This document shows positions 54,263 to 62,331 of a DNA stretch of 64,000 nucleotides, one piece after another. Made by a program: the position numbers and the translations under genes. The stretch is from Sphingomonadales bacterium UBA6174. Lineage in GTDB: Bacteria; Pseudomonadota; Alphaproteobacteria; Sphingomonadales; Sphingomonadaceae. A model generated the notes under the pieces. It was not told where the DNA came from, did no database searches, and saw nothing but the letters and a program-made list of their open reading frames with translations. The stretch spans positions 1 through 64,000 of the forward strand of contig DITW01000053.1 of NCBI GenBank assembly GCA_002422945.1, given 5' to 3'. Within the stretch, counting starts at the first letter, position 1; each line of letters starts with the position of its first letter.

Positions 54263-55683
54263 CTGACGCATTGGGAACGCCGCTGAACTTGCCGATGATG
54301 ATTGATGGGAAAAGCGTGATATCCGCCGAGACCATCGCCGTGATCAATCCCGCGACGGAAGAGGTGATCGGCCATGTGCCTGATTGCACACGCGCGCAAT
54401 TGGATGAGGCGGTTGCGGCAGCGCGGAAAGCCTTTCCGGCATGGCGGGCCACGCCCTATGCCGAACGCCAGCAGGTGCTGCATGAAATCAGTCGGGTGCT
54501 GGCCGAAAATGCCGAGGAACTGGCCGACATATTGACGGCGGAACAGGGCAAGCCGCGCGCCGATGCCTTGGGAGAAATTCACGCTGCTGCATGGTGGATC
54601 ATGCAGGTTGCCCAGCAAGAACTGCCCGTCGAGGTAACGGATGAGATGCCGGGACAGCGCAGTATCACCCGGCATGTGCCATTGGGTGTGGTGGGTGCGA
54701 TTACGCCGTGGAATTTCCCGGTGGTGCTGGGGATATGGAAAGTCGGCCCAGCCTTGTTGACCGGCAACACTATGGTGTTGAAGCCGTCGCCGTTCACGCC
54801 TTTGTCGACTTTGCGACTGGGTGAATTGCTGCAGCCGATCTTGCCGCCGGGCGTGCTCAATCTGGTGACGGGCGGTGACGCGCTCGGGCCGTGGATGACA
54901 GAACATCCGGGCATCGACAAGATCAGCTTCACCGGATCGACGGCGACCGGCAGGCGGGTGATGGCCAGTGCTGCGGGCAATCTGAAGCGGTTGACGCTCG
55001 AACTGGGTGGCAATGATGCGGCGATTGTGCTGGACGATGCCGATGTCGAGGCGATTGCCGAGCCGTTGTTCTGGGCGGCGTTCAAGAATAGCGGTCAGAT
55101 CTGCGTCGCCACCAAGCGGATGTATGTCCATGACAGCATTTACGACGATGTCGCCAAGGCCCTGACCCGGATCGCGGCTGAGGTGCAGATGGGCAATGGC
55201 GCGGACCCGGCATCCAGACTTGGCCCCATCCAGAACCGGGTGCAATTTGAACGGGTCAAATCCTTGGTCGAGGATGCAAAGGCGCAAGGCTTGCGCTTTT
55301 TGACCGGGGGCGAAATGCAAGGGCCGGGCTTTTTCGTGCCGGTGACGATCATCGACAATCCGCCGGAATCGTCGCGCGTCGTGCAGGAAGAGGCGTTCGG
55401 GCCAGTGCTGCCATTGCTGCGCTTTACCGATATCGACGAGGTGATTGCGCGGGCCAATGATGTGGATATGGGGCTGGGCGGTTCGATCTGGTCGACTAAT
55501 CACGACCGGGCGATGGAGATCGCGGCGCGGCTGGAAACCGGCACGGTCTGGATCAATGCGGCACAGGCCTTGACCCCATTCGCGCCCTTTGCCGGGCATA
55601 AGCAATCGGGTCTGGGGATCGAACAGGGGTTGAGCGGTATTCTCGAATTTACTGTGCCGCAGACCATCCATCATGCGCGTTGA
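54259..55683 (+). CDS. aldehyde dehydrogenase (NAD(P)-dependent)
   Basis: This 474-aa ALDH-superfamily protein has GAITPWNFPVV, the cofactor loop SFTGSTATGR, general-base Glu in LELGGNDAAI and catalytic Cys in NSGQICVATKR. The start is TTG at 54259 overlapping the phosphotransferase stop (TTGA), with TGGAGAG upstream. It would oxidise the aldehyde made by alcohol dehydrogenases to the acid for CoA activation. Confidence 0.94.
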   Translation: MTDALGTPLNLPMMIDGKSVISAETIAVINPATEEVIGHVPDCTRAQLDEAVAAARKAFPAWRATPYAERQQVLHEISRVLAENAEELADILTAEQGKPRADALGEIHAAAWWIMQVAQQELPVEVTDEMPGQRSITRHVPLGVVGAITPWNFPVVLGIWKVGPALLTGNTMVLKPSPFTPLSTLRLGELLQPILPPGVLNLVTGGDALGPWMTEHPGIDKISFTGSTATGRRVMASAAGNLKRLTLELGGNDAAIVLDDADVEAIAEPLFWAAFKNSGQICVATKRMYVHDSIYDDVAKALTRIAAEVQMGNGADPASRLGPIQNRVQFERVKSLVEDAKAQGLRFLTGGEMQGPGFFVPVTIIDNPPESSRVVQEEAFGPVLPLLRFTDIDEVIARANDVDMGLGGSIWSTNHDRAMEIAARLETGTVWINAAQALTPFAPFAGHKQSGLGIEQGLSGILEFTVPQTIHHAR

Positions 55684-55734
55684 TACAGGCCACCAGATGC
55701 AGGTTTGTATCAGACCACTAAGAGGGGCGGTCGC

Positions 55735-56511
55735 ATGACGGGATCATCGGGCATGTTGGCGGGCAAGGTCGTGATCGTGACGGGCGCAGGCTCCGGAATC
55801 GGGCGTGCGGCGGCGTTGTTGTTCGCGCGGGAAGGCGCGCGTGTCGGGATCATGGAGCGTGATGCGGCGAGCGGCACTGAGGTGTCCGAGTTGATCGCGC
55901 AACAGGGCGGTGAGGCGCTGTTTTGCCAGGCCGATGTCGCACAAGAAGCGCAGGTCAGTGCGGCGGTCGATGCGGTGGTCGCTCGGTTCGGGCGGCTGGA
56001 CGGGGCGTTCAACAATGCCGGGGTCGAGATGTCGAACCAGTTGGTGCCGGATCTGTCGACGCCGGATTGGCAGCGCGTGATCGACATCAATCTGACCGGC
56101 GTATTTTTATGCATGCGTCATCAGACCCGGGCCATGGCTCAAGATGGCGGGGCCATCGTCAACATGTCGTCGGGCGATGGCATTATCGGCCAGCCCCATG
56201 CGGCGGATTATGTTGCGTCGAAACATGGCGTGATCGGCTTGACGCGGGCGGCGTCCTGCGAGGCCCGTTATACGAAAGTGCGGGTCAATGCATTGCTGCC
56301 GGGCCTGATCCTGACTCCGATGGTGGAAGAGCGCCTGTTCGCGAACCCGGCATTTGAGGCGCAGGTGGCACCGATGGCGGAGCGCCATTCGATTGGCCGG
56401 TTCGGCAAACCCGAGGATGTGGCGGAGGCGGCCCTGTGGCTGTTGTGCGACCGGTCGGCGTTCATCAATGGGGCGCTGTTGACCGTGGATGGCGGCTATA
56501 CCGCGCGATAA
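55735..56511 (+). CDS. short-chain dehydrogenase/reductase
   Basis: This 258-aa classical SDR has TGAGSGIG, NNAG, Ser in NMSSGDG and Y-x3-K in DYVASKHGV. ATG 55735 has AGAGGGG upstream. The 51-bp gap before it contains a TGATACA/TGTATCA inverted repeat of unknown meaning. It is followed 10 nt later by another SDR. Confidence 0.88.
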   Translation: MTGSSGMLAGKVVIVTGAGSGIGRAAALLFAREGARVGIMERDAASGTEVSELIAQQGGEALFCQADVAQEAQVSAAVDAVVARFGRLDGAFNNAGVEMSNQLVPDLSTPDWQRVIDINLTGVFLCMRHQTRAMAQDGGAIVNMSSGDGIIGQPHAADYVASKHGVIGLTRAASCEARYTKVRVNALLPGLILTPMVEERLFANPAFEAQVAPMAERHSIGRFGKPEDVAEAALWLLCDRSAFINGALLTVDGGYTAR

Positions 56512-56521
56512 GGAGAGAGTG

Positions 56522-57355
56522 ATGTTGCGGTTTGCGGGCAAGGTGGCCATCGTCACCGGTGGGGCGTCGGGGATTGGCGAGGCGACGGTGCGCCGTCTGC
56601 ACCAAGAGGGCGCGAATGTGGTCGTGGCCGATATTCGTCCCGATGCGATAGAGCGGCTGCTGGATGAGATCGGACCGGATCGCGTGATGGGGCATCAGAT
56701 CGACATGCTCTATTCGGCGCAGATTGAGGCGATGGTCGCTGCCACGGTCGCGCGTTTCGGTCGTCTCGATATTCTGGTGAACAATGCCGGGATCGGCTCG
56801 CTTGGTCGGGTGACAGAGATTGATCTGCCGCATTGGCGCGAGGTGATGGCGATCGATGTCGAGGCGGTGATGTGGGCGAGCCGCTGCGCTATGCCGCATC
56901 TGGAGGCTGTGGGCGGGAATATCGTCAATGTCGCCTCTACCTCCGGCATTGCCGGGGATCGAGGGTTTCTGGCCTATAATGCGGCCAAGGCGGCGGTGAT
57001 CAACATGTCGCGTTCGATGGCGCTGGACCATGCGCCAAAGGTGCGGGTGAATATCGTCAGCCCCGGCCTGACCGCGACACCCTTAGCAGAAGGGCTGACT
57101 GGCCATGAGGAATTGATGACGGCATGGCTGGACGGCGGCTTGCCCATGGCGCGCCCGGCCCAGCCAGCGGAGGTGGCATCGGCGATTGCCTTTCTCGCGT
57201 CGACAGATGCGTCTTATATCAATGGCCATAATCTCGTCGTCGATGGCGGTACGACCGCATGGACTGGCCAGCCCGATTTTACGCGTATATTGGGTGGAGT
57301 CAGTCATTTAGAAGGTCGGGCGAGCGCGGTTGTGCGCGGCGCGGATGGAGAATAG
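56522..57355 (+). CDS. short-chain dehydrogenase/reductase
   Basis: This 277-aa classical SDR has TGGASGIG, NNAG, Ser in VASTSG and Y-x3-K in LAYNAAKAAV. AGGAGAG precedes ATG 56522. The C-terminal ~25 residues extend beyond the usual SDR end. It lies directly before the MDR oxidoreductase gene. Confidence 0.88.
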   Translation: MLRFAGKVAIVTGGASGIGEATVRRLHQEGANVVVADIRPDAIERLLDEIGPDRVMGHQIDMLYSAQIEAMVAATVARFGRLDILVNNAGIGSLGRVTEIDLPHWREVMAIDVEAVMWASRCAMPHLEAVGGNIVNVASTSGIAGDRGFLAYNAAKAAVINMSRSMALDHAPKVRVNIVSPGLTATPLAEGLTGHEELMTAWLDGGLPMARPAQPAEVASAIAFLASTDASYINGHNLVVDGGTTAWTGQPDFTRILGGVSHLEGRASAVVRGADGE

Positions 57356-58381
57356 ATGATGATCCCGGACACAATGCGCATCTACCGGTTGGTGGCCAAG
57401 CCGACGCTTGACAATCTTGCCATCACCCATGTGCCGGTGCCACAACCGGGGCCGGGCGAGGCACTGATCCGGGTGCGGGCGTCCTCGCTCAACTTCCATG
57501 ATTATCTCGTCGCGGCGGGGCATATTCCGGTGGCGGCAGGCCGTGTGCCGATGTCCGATGCGGCCGGGGAAGTGGTGGCGCTTGGCCCTGATGCGACTGG
57601 TGTCGCCATTGGGGACAGGGTGATGGGCGCGTTTTTCCCGCACTGGCTGGATGGCCCGCCAACTTGGGCCAATAATGCCGATGTCGCGGGCGAGACCTAT
57701 GATGGCTTTGCGGCGGATTATGTCGCAGTTCCTGCCGCTTCCTTGGTGCCGATGCCTGAGGGGTGGAGCTTTGAAGAGGCTGCAACTTTGCCCTGCGCCG
57801 GATTGACGGCATGGCGGGCCTTGAAGGCCGAGGGTGAAGTGGGGCCGGGTAGTGTCGTGCTGGTGCCGGGGTCGGGCGGTTTGGCGATTTTCGCGGTCCA
57901 ATTTGCCAGTGCCTTGGGTGTAAGGGTGATCTCGACCTCCTCCTCCGATGAAAAGCTCACGCAACTGGCGGCCTTGGGGGCGCAAGACGGTATCAACTAT
58001 CGGACCTGTCCCGATTGGGGGATGCGGGTGCGCGAATTGACTGACGGCGCAGGCGCGGATGTCGTGATGGAAATCGGCGGCGAGGCGACGTTCGATCAAT
58101 CGGTCACCGCATGTCGGATCGGCGGGCGCGTGCTGGTGATCGGCAGCACCGGTCGTGGCGCACCTGTGCTGCCATTACGCGATGTGATCATGCACCATCT
58201 GCGGGTGCAGGGCATGGCCGTGGGGAGCGTAGCCCTGTTGCGGGAGTTGAGCGCATTTCTGGCAGGGCAAACGATCCGGCCCATATTGAACCGGACATTT
58301 GCGTTTGAAGAACTGGCGGATGCGTTTCGCTATCAATTGAGCGGCGCGCATCTTGGCAAGATCGCCATTCGTTATGACTAA
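57356..58381 (+). CDS. MDR-family NAD(P)-dependent oxidoreductase (zinc-free type)
   Basis: This 341-aa protein has the quinone-oxidoreductase/alkenal-reductase layout: SSLNFHDYLVAAG, LPCAGLTAWRAL and VPGSGGLAIFAVQFASALG. No zinc ligands are evident. It may reduce an enone or oxidise an alcohol. The start is the codon directly after the SDR stop. The stop overlaps the start of the epoxide-hydrolase-like gene. Confidence 0.88.
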   Translation: MMIPDTMRIYRLVAKPTLDNLAITHVPVPQPGPGEALIRVRASSLNFHDYLVAAGHIPVAAGRVPMSDAAGEVVALGPDATGVAIGDRVMGAFFPHWLDGPPTWANNADVAGETYDGFAADYVAVPAASLVPMPEGWSFEEAATLPCAGLTAWRALKAEGEVGPGSVVLVPGSGGLAIFAVQFASALGVRVISTSSSDEKLTQLAALGAQDGINYRTCPDWGMRVRELTDGAGADVVMEIGGEATFDQSVTACRIGGRVLVIGSTGRGAPVLPLRDVIMHHLRVQGMAVGSVALLRELSAFLAGQTIRPILNRTFAFEELADAFRYQLSGAHLGKIAIRYD

Positions 58382-58751
58382 TCAGGCCATTGCCATCGTG
58401 CGCGATTTTATCGCGGCATGGAACCGCAAGGACCGAGATGCGATCATAAAGTTGATGCATCAGGACATCATCTGCCACGGCATCCCGCTCGACCCCGCAA
58501 AGGGGATTGCGGCGACGATGGCCTTGCTCGATGGATTCCTGGCAGCAGAGGAGATTGACTGGTCTCTCGAACATATCGCCGCGCAAGGGTCGGTCGTCCT
58601 AACCGAACGGGTCGACCGTTTTCGATTTAATAAGGATGCGGACTGGACGGCTGTTCGCGCAATGGGCGTTTTCGAGATCGGGGCGGATGGCCTGATCCAT
58701 GCGTGGCGGGATTATTTCGATAAGGAAGAATTGCTGCGCGCCCTATCCTAA
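58374..58751 (+). CDS. limonene-1,2-epoxide hydrolase-like protein
   Basis: This 125-aa protein has the charge-relay residues of limonene-1,2-epoxide hydrolase: R79-x-D81 in LTERVDRF and D113 in WRDYFD. The two residues that hold the water in the Rhodococcus enzyme (Tyr and Asn of YxN) appear to be Cys34 and Gly36 here, so activity or substrate may differ. Otherwise it is a SnoaL-fold isomerase or hydrolase. ATG 58374 overlaps the MDR stop. Confidence 0.78.
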   Translation: MTNQAIAIVRDFIAAWNRKDRDAIIKLMHQDIICHGIPLDPAKGIAATMALLDGFLAAEEIDWSLEHIAAQGSVVLTERVDRFRFNKDADWTAVRAMGVFEIGADGLIHAWRDYFDKEELLRALS

Positions 58752-58847
58752 ACGCCGTCTTGAACGATGGGTGATGTGCATTCATTGCTTTCCCCGATCA
58801 TTCTTCGGCCAAAACCAATTGGATCAGTCGCGCTTGCCACCTTAGGA

Positions 58848-58858
58848 TTGTCTGACAA
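58848..58858. promoter_or_regulatory. GntR operator upstream of second TonB receptor
   Basis: TTGTCTGACAA matches TNGTNNNACNA and forms the perfect palindrome ATTGTC-T-GACAAT. It lies 315 bp before the receptor start, next to the AT-rich promoter-like stretch. Confidence 0.5.
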
Positions 58859-59034
58859 TATCGGGAATTATAACCTGATATTGCTAATCAAGAAATAAAT
58901 ATAAGTTATTATAATATAATATTTTTTATCACTTTGGACGCGCATAAAATGTCCGGGTGGTTGAAAAAAGGGGCGGTGATGAGGGTAATCCCAATTTTGA
59001 TCCGATTTGATGTGCCGCGCACTGCGTTGGTTGC

Positions 59035-59054
59035 ATTGACGGATTCACGTCACT
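59035..59054 (+). repeat. 20-bp element, copy 2 (upstream of TonB receptor)
   Basis: ATTGACGGATTCACGTCACT is identical to 43268-43287, about 110 bp before the receptor start. It has the same GACG-N6-CGTC inverted repeat and TTGACG hexamer. It suggests common control of receptor and alcohol dehydrogenase/phosphotransferase operon. Confidence 0.6.
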
Positions 59055-59162
59055 CCCGTTCGGTCGCGGGTCAGGCTAGCTAGTATCCACGGCTTTATGT
59101 GAAACCGCACGCTATTCGAAGGCGCTGCATAGGCCTGTTATTGAGGCAATAATAAGGGGGGT

Positions 59163-61391
59163 ATGATGAAAAAGTCCCGTTTTCTATCTGTTACTATTTT
59201 GGGCGCGTCGCTCCTGACACCAATGTACGCATTGGCACAGGATGCTGCCAATCAAGGTCTTGAAGACATTGTCGTGACCGCACAGCGTCGCTCGGAATCG
59301 CTGATGAGCGTACCGGTGTCGGTGTCCGCCGTCGGCACGGAAGACCTTGCGCGTCAGGGCATCACCCAGACCACCGGCCTGTCCGGTGCGGTGCCATCGT
59401 TGCAGGTGACCAGCGCCTTTGGCGATGCGCAGCCGAACTTCACCATGCGTGGTATCGGTGTGGGTAACGAATATGGCGCCAATCAGGTGTCGCCGGTCGG
59501 CGTGTATACCGATGATAACTATCTCGTCGCCCGCACGATGCACGGCATGCAGATCTATGATCTGGAACGTATCGAAGCCGTTCGTGGGCCACAGGGCACG
59601 CTTTATGGCCGTAACACCACCGGTGGCGCGATCAACTTCATTTCGGTGAAGCCGAAGCTGGAAGCCGGCACCAAGGGCTATGTCGAACTCGGCTATGGTC
59701 GTTTCAACGAACTGCGCGGCCAAGGTGCGATTGAAGGCACGCTGATCGACGATGCGTTGGGTTTCCGCGCTTCCGTCAATTATGTCAAAGCCGATGGTTG
59801 GGTGAAGAACATCTATCCGGGCCAGCCGGATGCGAACTCGCGTGATTCACTGGCGGGCCGTTTGATCATCCGCGCCAAGCCGACTGACAAGCTTGACATG
59901 ACGTTGAAGCTGACCGCCGGTAAGAACAACTCGACACAGGCCGCCGCCTATCACCTGAATGATGGCAGCGGGGTATCCACCTATCTGCGTTCCTCTGATG
60001 GCCTGAGCTTCTTTGAAACCAATCAGCCGTCGCTCGGTTACAATATGGTGAAGAATCGTGGCGCACAGTTCAACATCAATTATGAACTGACCGATGAACT
60101 GTCGATCCAGACCTTGACGGCCTATGATTGGGCAAAGCAGCAGTTGAGCCAGGAAGGTTCGGGGACGCCGGTCGTCGGCTTCCTCCAGACCAATTATGGT
60201 GACGTGTACAAGCAGTTCAACCAGGAAGTGAAGCTGGCCTATTCGGGCGAAAACACGAAGGTTCAGGCTGGCGTCTATTATGGCATGGACAAGATCAATA
60301 ACGTCGATCGTTATCGCCTTGTGCAGGCGCTGTATATTTACCAGCATTATCAGCAGACCCGTAAGTCGGCTGCGGCCTTCATTCAGGTCGATCAGGATAT
60401 CACCGACAAATTGGGCGTGACTGTTGGTCTTCGTTATACGAAGGACAAGAGCAAGCATTACGATGCTTATTCGTTCATCACGGCTTTGGACCCGGCGACC
60501 GGACCTGATTTCAGCGTGTATGATTTCGATCCGACGGCTGTTGGCACCGGTTTCACCCATGGCAGCATCTCGCCATCGGGCGTTATCACGCCTGAAGCTG
60601 CTCGCAAGCGCAAGAGCAGCCGCCTGACCGGTAAGTTCGGTCTGAACTACACGCTGGATAGCGGCGCGATCGTGTTCGCCAATTACAGCCGTGGTTATCG
60701 CGCAGGTTCGTTCAGCAGCCAGTTCTTCGGCTCCACGATTGATTTCGTGTCGCCAGAAAAGGTTGAGGCATATGAACTCGGCGCCAAGGGCAAATTGCTC
60801 GACGGTCGCGTGAATGTGTCGGGCGCGGTGTTCTTGACCAAGTACAAGAACCAGCAGTTGAACGAAGTGATCGGGACCACCGGTTACATCCGTTCGGTGC
60901 CGGGTTCGGAAATCAAGGGGGCTGAACTTGAAATCAACACCCGCCTGATCCCGGAACTCAAGACCAACTTCGCGATCACCTATCTCGATGCAACCTATGA
61001 CAAATTGACGCTTTCGGGTGTGAATTTGGATGGCAACAACCTGCCGAACGCACCGAAACTGACAATCAATGCCGGTGCGGACTGGACCTTTGGCAAGATT
61101 GGCAGCGGTGATTTGGTGTTCTCACCGAACGTTGTCTACACCAGCAAGCAGTATTTCTCGCCGTTCAACAACGAGGATGGCAATTTCAACCTTGTCGGCA
61201 AGGAAAATGCCAAGGTTAATGCCACCATCGGTTGGGAAGGCGAACAGCTTTCGCTGCGTGCATGGGTCAGCAACCTGACCAACGTCAAGATGTTCATGTA
61301 TGGCCTGAACCTGCGCGGTTCGTTTGGCTATGATTACATGCTGCATTCACCGCCGCGTACCTATGGCATGACGGCACGTTACAAGTTCTAA
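59163..61391 (+). CDS. TonB-dependent outer-membrane receptor
   Basis: This 742-aa receptor has a signal peptide (KKSRFLSVTILGASLL, cleavage after ALA before QDA), a TonB box DIVVTAQRR, plug motif VRGPQGTLYGRNTTGGAINF and a C-terminal aromatic YGMTARYKF. ATG 59166 is also possible; GGGGGG lies just upstream of both. Separate operators from the first receptor point to a second substrate form or a pathway intermediate. It is followed by a strong terminator at 61442. Confidence 0.94.
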   Translation: MMKKSRFLSVTILGASLLTPMYALAQDAANQGLEDIVVTAQRRSESLMSVPVSVSAVGTEDLARQGITQTTGLSGAVPSLQVTSAFGDAQPNFTMRGIGVGNEYGANQVSPVGVYTDDNYLVARTMHGMQIYDLERIEAVRGPQGTLYGRNTTGGAINFISVKPKLEAGTKGYVELGYGRFNELRGQGAIEGTLIDDALGFRASVNYVKADGWVKNIYPGQPDANSRDSLAGRLIIRAKPTDKLDMTLKLTAGKNNSTQAAAYHLNDGSGVSTYLRSSDGLSFFETNQPSLGYNMVKNRGAQFNINYELTDELSIQTLTAYDWAKQQLSQEGSGTPVVGFLQTNYGDVYKQFNQEVKLAYSGENTKVQAGVYYGMDKINNVDRYRLVQALYIYQHYQQTRKSAAAFIQVDQDITDKLGVTVGLRYTKDKSKHYDAYSFITALDPATGPDFSVYDFDPTAVGTGFTHGSISPSGVITPEAARKRKSSRLTGKFGLNYTLDSGAIVFANYSRGYRAGSFSSQFFGSTIDFVSPEKVEAYELGAKGKLLDGRVNVSGAVFLTKYKNQQLNEVIGTTGYIRSVPGSEIKGAELEINTRLIPELKTNFAITYLDATYDKLTLSGVNLDGNNLPNAPKLTINAGADWTFGKIGSGDLVFSPNVVYTSKQYFSPFNNEDGNFNLVGKENAKVNATIGWEGEQLSLRAWVSNLTNVKMFMYGLNLRGSFGYDYMLHSPPRTYGMTARYKF

Positions 61392-61441
61392 GGATTGTTC
61401 GTCGCAGAATTGCCTGTGGCAGCACATTCTGGACGTTAAAG

Positions 61442-61474
61442 AACGGCGCTATGACCTCGGTCATGGCGCCGTTT
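61442..61474 (+). terminator. rho-independent terminator of the TonB receptor gene
   Basis: AACGGCGCTATGAC (61442-61455) pairs with GTCATGGCGCCGTT (61460-61473) around CTCG, with one mismatch, followed by TTT-ATT. Confidence 0.85.
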
Positions 61475-61523
61475 TATTCTCTGGCGATGTGCGCTTTCAG
61501 CCTGACTCTGGCCGATAAAGGAA

Positions 61524-61547
61524 AGGCCGGATGCGAACACCCGGCCT
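61524..61547 (-). terminator. terminator of the UrcA gene (minus strand)
   Basis: On the minus strand AAGGCCGGGTG pairs with CCGGCCTT across a short loop, followed by TCCTTTATC. It lies 30 bp downstream of the UrcA stop. Confidence 0.7.
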
Positions 61548-61576
61548 TCAGTCTTGTCCAAGGCAAATGCCAATAC

Positions 61577-61888
61577 TTAACGGCTGGCGAGCTTTGCATC
61601 GGCCTGTGCGCGGCCATTCGTGACGGCCTTGTTGAAGCAATTGTTATAATCCGCTGGCATGTTGACGCCTGAAGTGGTCCAAAAACCACAGGTGACGCGG
61701 GCCGCGATGTCGATCCGCTTATAGGCGGTGGCGCGGGCAGCCGGGTCGGCGGCGTTCAGATCGGCGATGGTGACGCTACGGCTTTGGGTGACGGCATCGC
61801 CGCTGTCGGTTGAGGCCATGGCGGGCATGGCCGGGAGGCCAAGGGCCGCAGCTACAAGCCAAGCGGCATGCGCGTGGGAGAGTTTCAT
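61577..61888 (-). CDS. UrcA-family secreted protein
   Basis: This 103-aa protein has a signal peptide (KLSHAHAAWLVAAALGLPAM, cleavage near AMA-STD). The UrcA pattern RVTCGFW, then ADYNNCFNKAV, gives two cysteines expected to pair in the periplasm. The function of the family is unknown; it is common in sphingomonads and relatives. AAGGA lies about 10 nt before ATG 61888. It is probably not part of the catabolic system. Confidence 0.85.
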   Translation of the reverse strand: MKLSHAHAAWLVAAALGLPAMPAMASTDSGDAVTQSRSVTIADLNAADPAARATAYKRIDIAARVTCGFWTTSGVNMPADYNNCFNKAVTNGRAQADAKLASR

Positions 61889-62331
61889 CTGGTAATATCC
61901 TTCCTACGATTACAGAAATATTGAGCTATCTGCTTAATGTGTTGCAGCGCGGCACTTCGTCGCCTTTTGGCTTTTACGCAGCGTGCATTGCGGTTTTATT
62001 ATAGGTTTTTCGATATTTACCCGCAATCCGCTGGTCTGTTCATGCCAGTAATCGGGTGATGACCTTGCCCGTGAAAATAGCAATAATCACAGCTTATCAG
62101 CAGGATCGGGCATTTCGATTGCATTGACCCGGCAGCACAAAAGGTCGTGTGTTTAAAGCTGGGCTGGACCGTGATCGGCAACGGGGCTGATCACTGCAGG
62201 TCAAGTTGCATAGAGCGCACGCGATTCGGTTTCATTTCATGCGCCGCAGCAGAAAAACGCCCGGAAACGCAGGAGATTGCTCGTGCCAGTATTACCTATG
62301 TGGGGTTAAGCGCCGCACTTCAACGCGTGGT
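61889..62331. other. 443-bp gap between UrcA and efflux genes
   Basis: I see no convincing gene. It contains a mildly AT-rich stretch (61910-62030), likely the UrcA promoter on the minus strand, and a GTGATC/GATCAC inverted repeat at 62171-62194 that might be a weak end signal for the efflux operon. Short frames here lack ribosome sites and family features. Confidence 0.5.

Larger units (their letters stand above)
58752..59162. other. 411-bp regulatory gap before the second TonB receptor
   Basis: No gene is seen. It holds the perfect GntR-type palindrome ATTGTC-T-GACAAT (core TTGTCTGACAA, 58848-58858). A strongly AT-rich stretch with overlapping TATAAT hexamers lies at 58865-58930, and the 20-bp element lies at 59035-59054. 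The receptor mRNA may carry a long leader if transcription starts in the AT-rich part. Confidence 0.6.

Noticed and set aside
55681..55712. TGATACA/TGTATCA inverted repeat between aldehyde dehydrogenase and SDR genes as an operator
   Set aside because: Arms are only 7 bp with an 18-nt spacer, one arm contains the stop codon, and no second copy was found.
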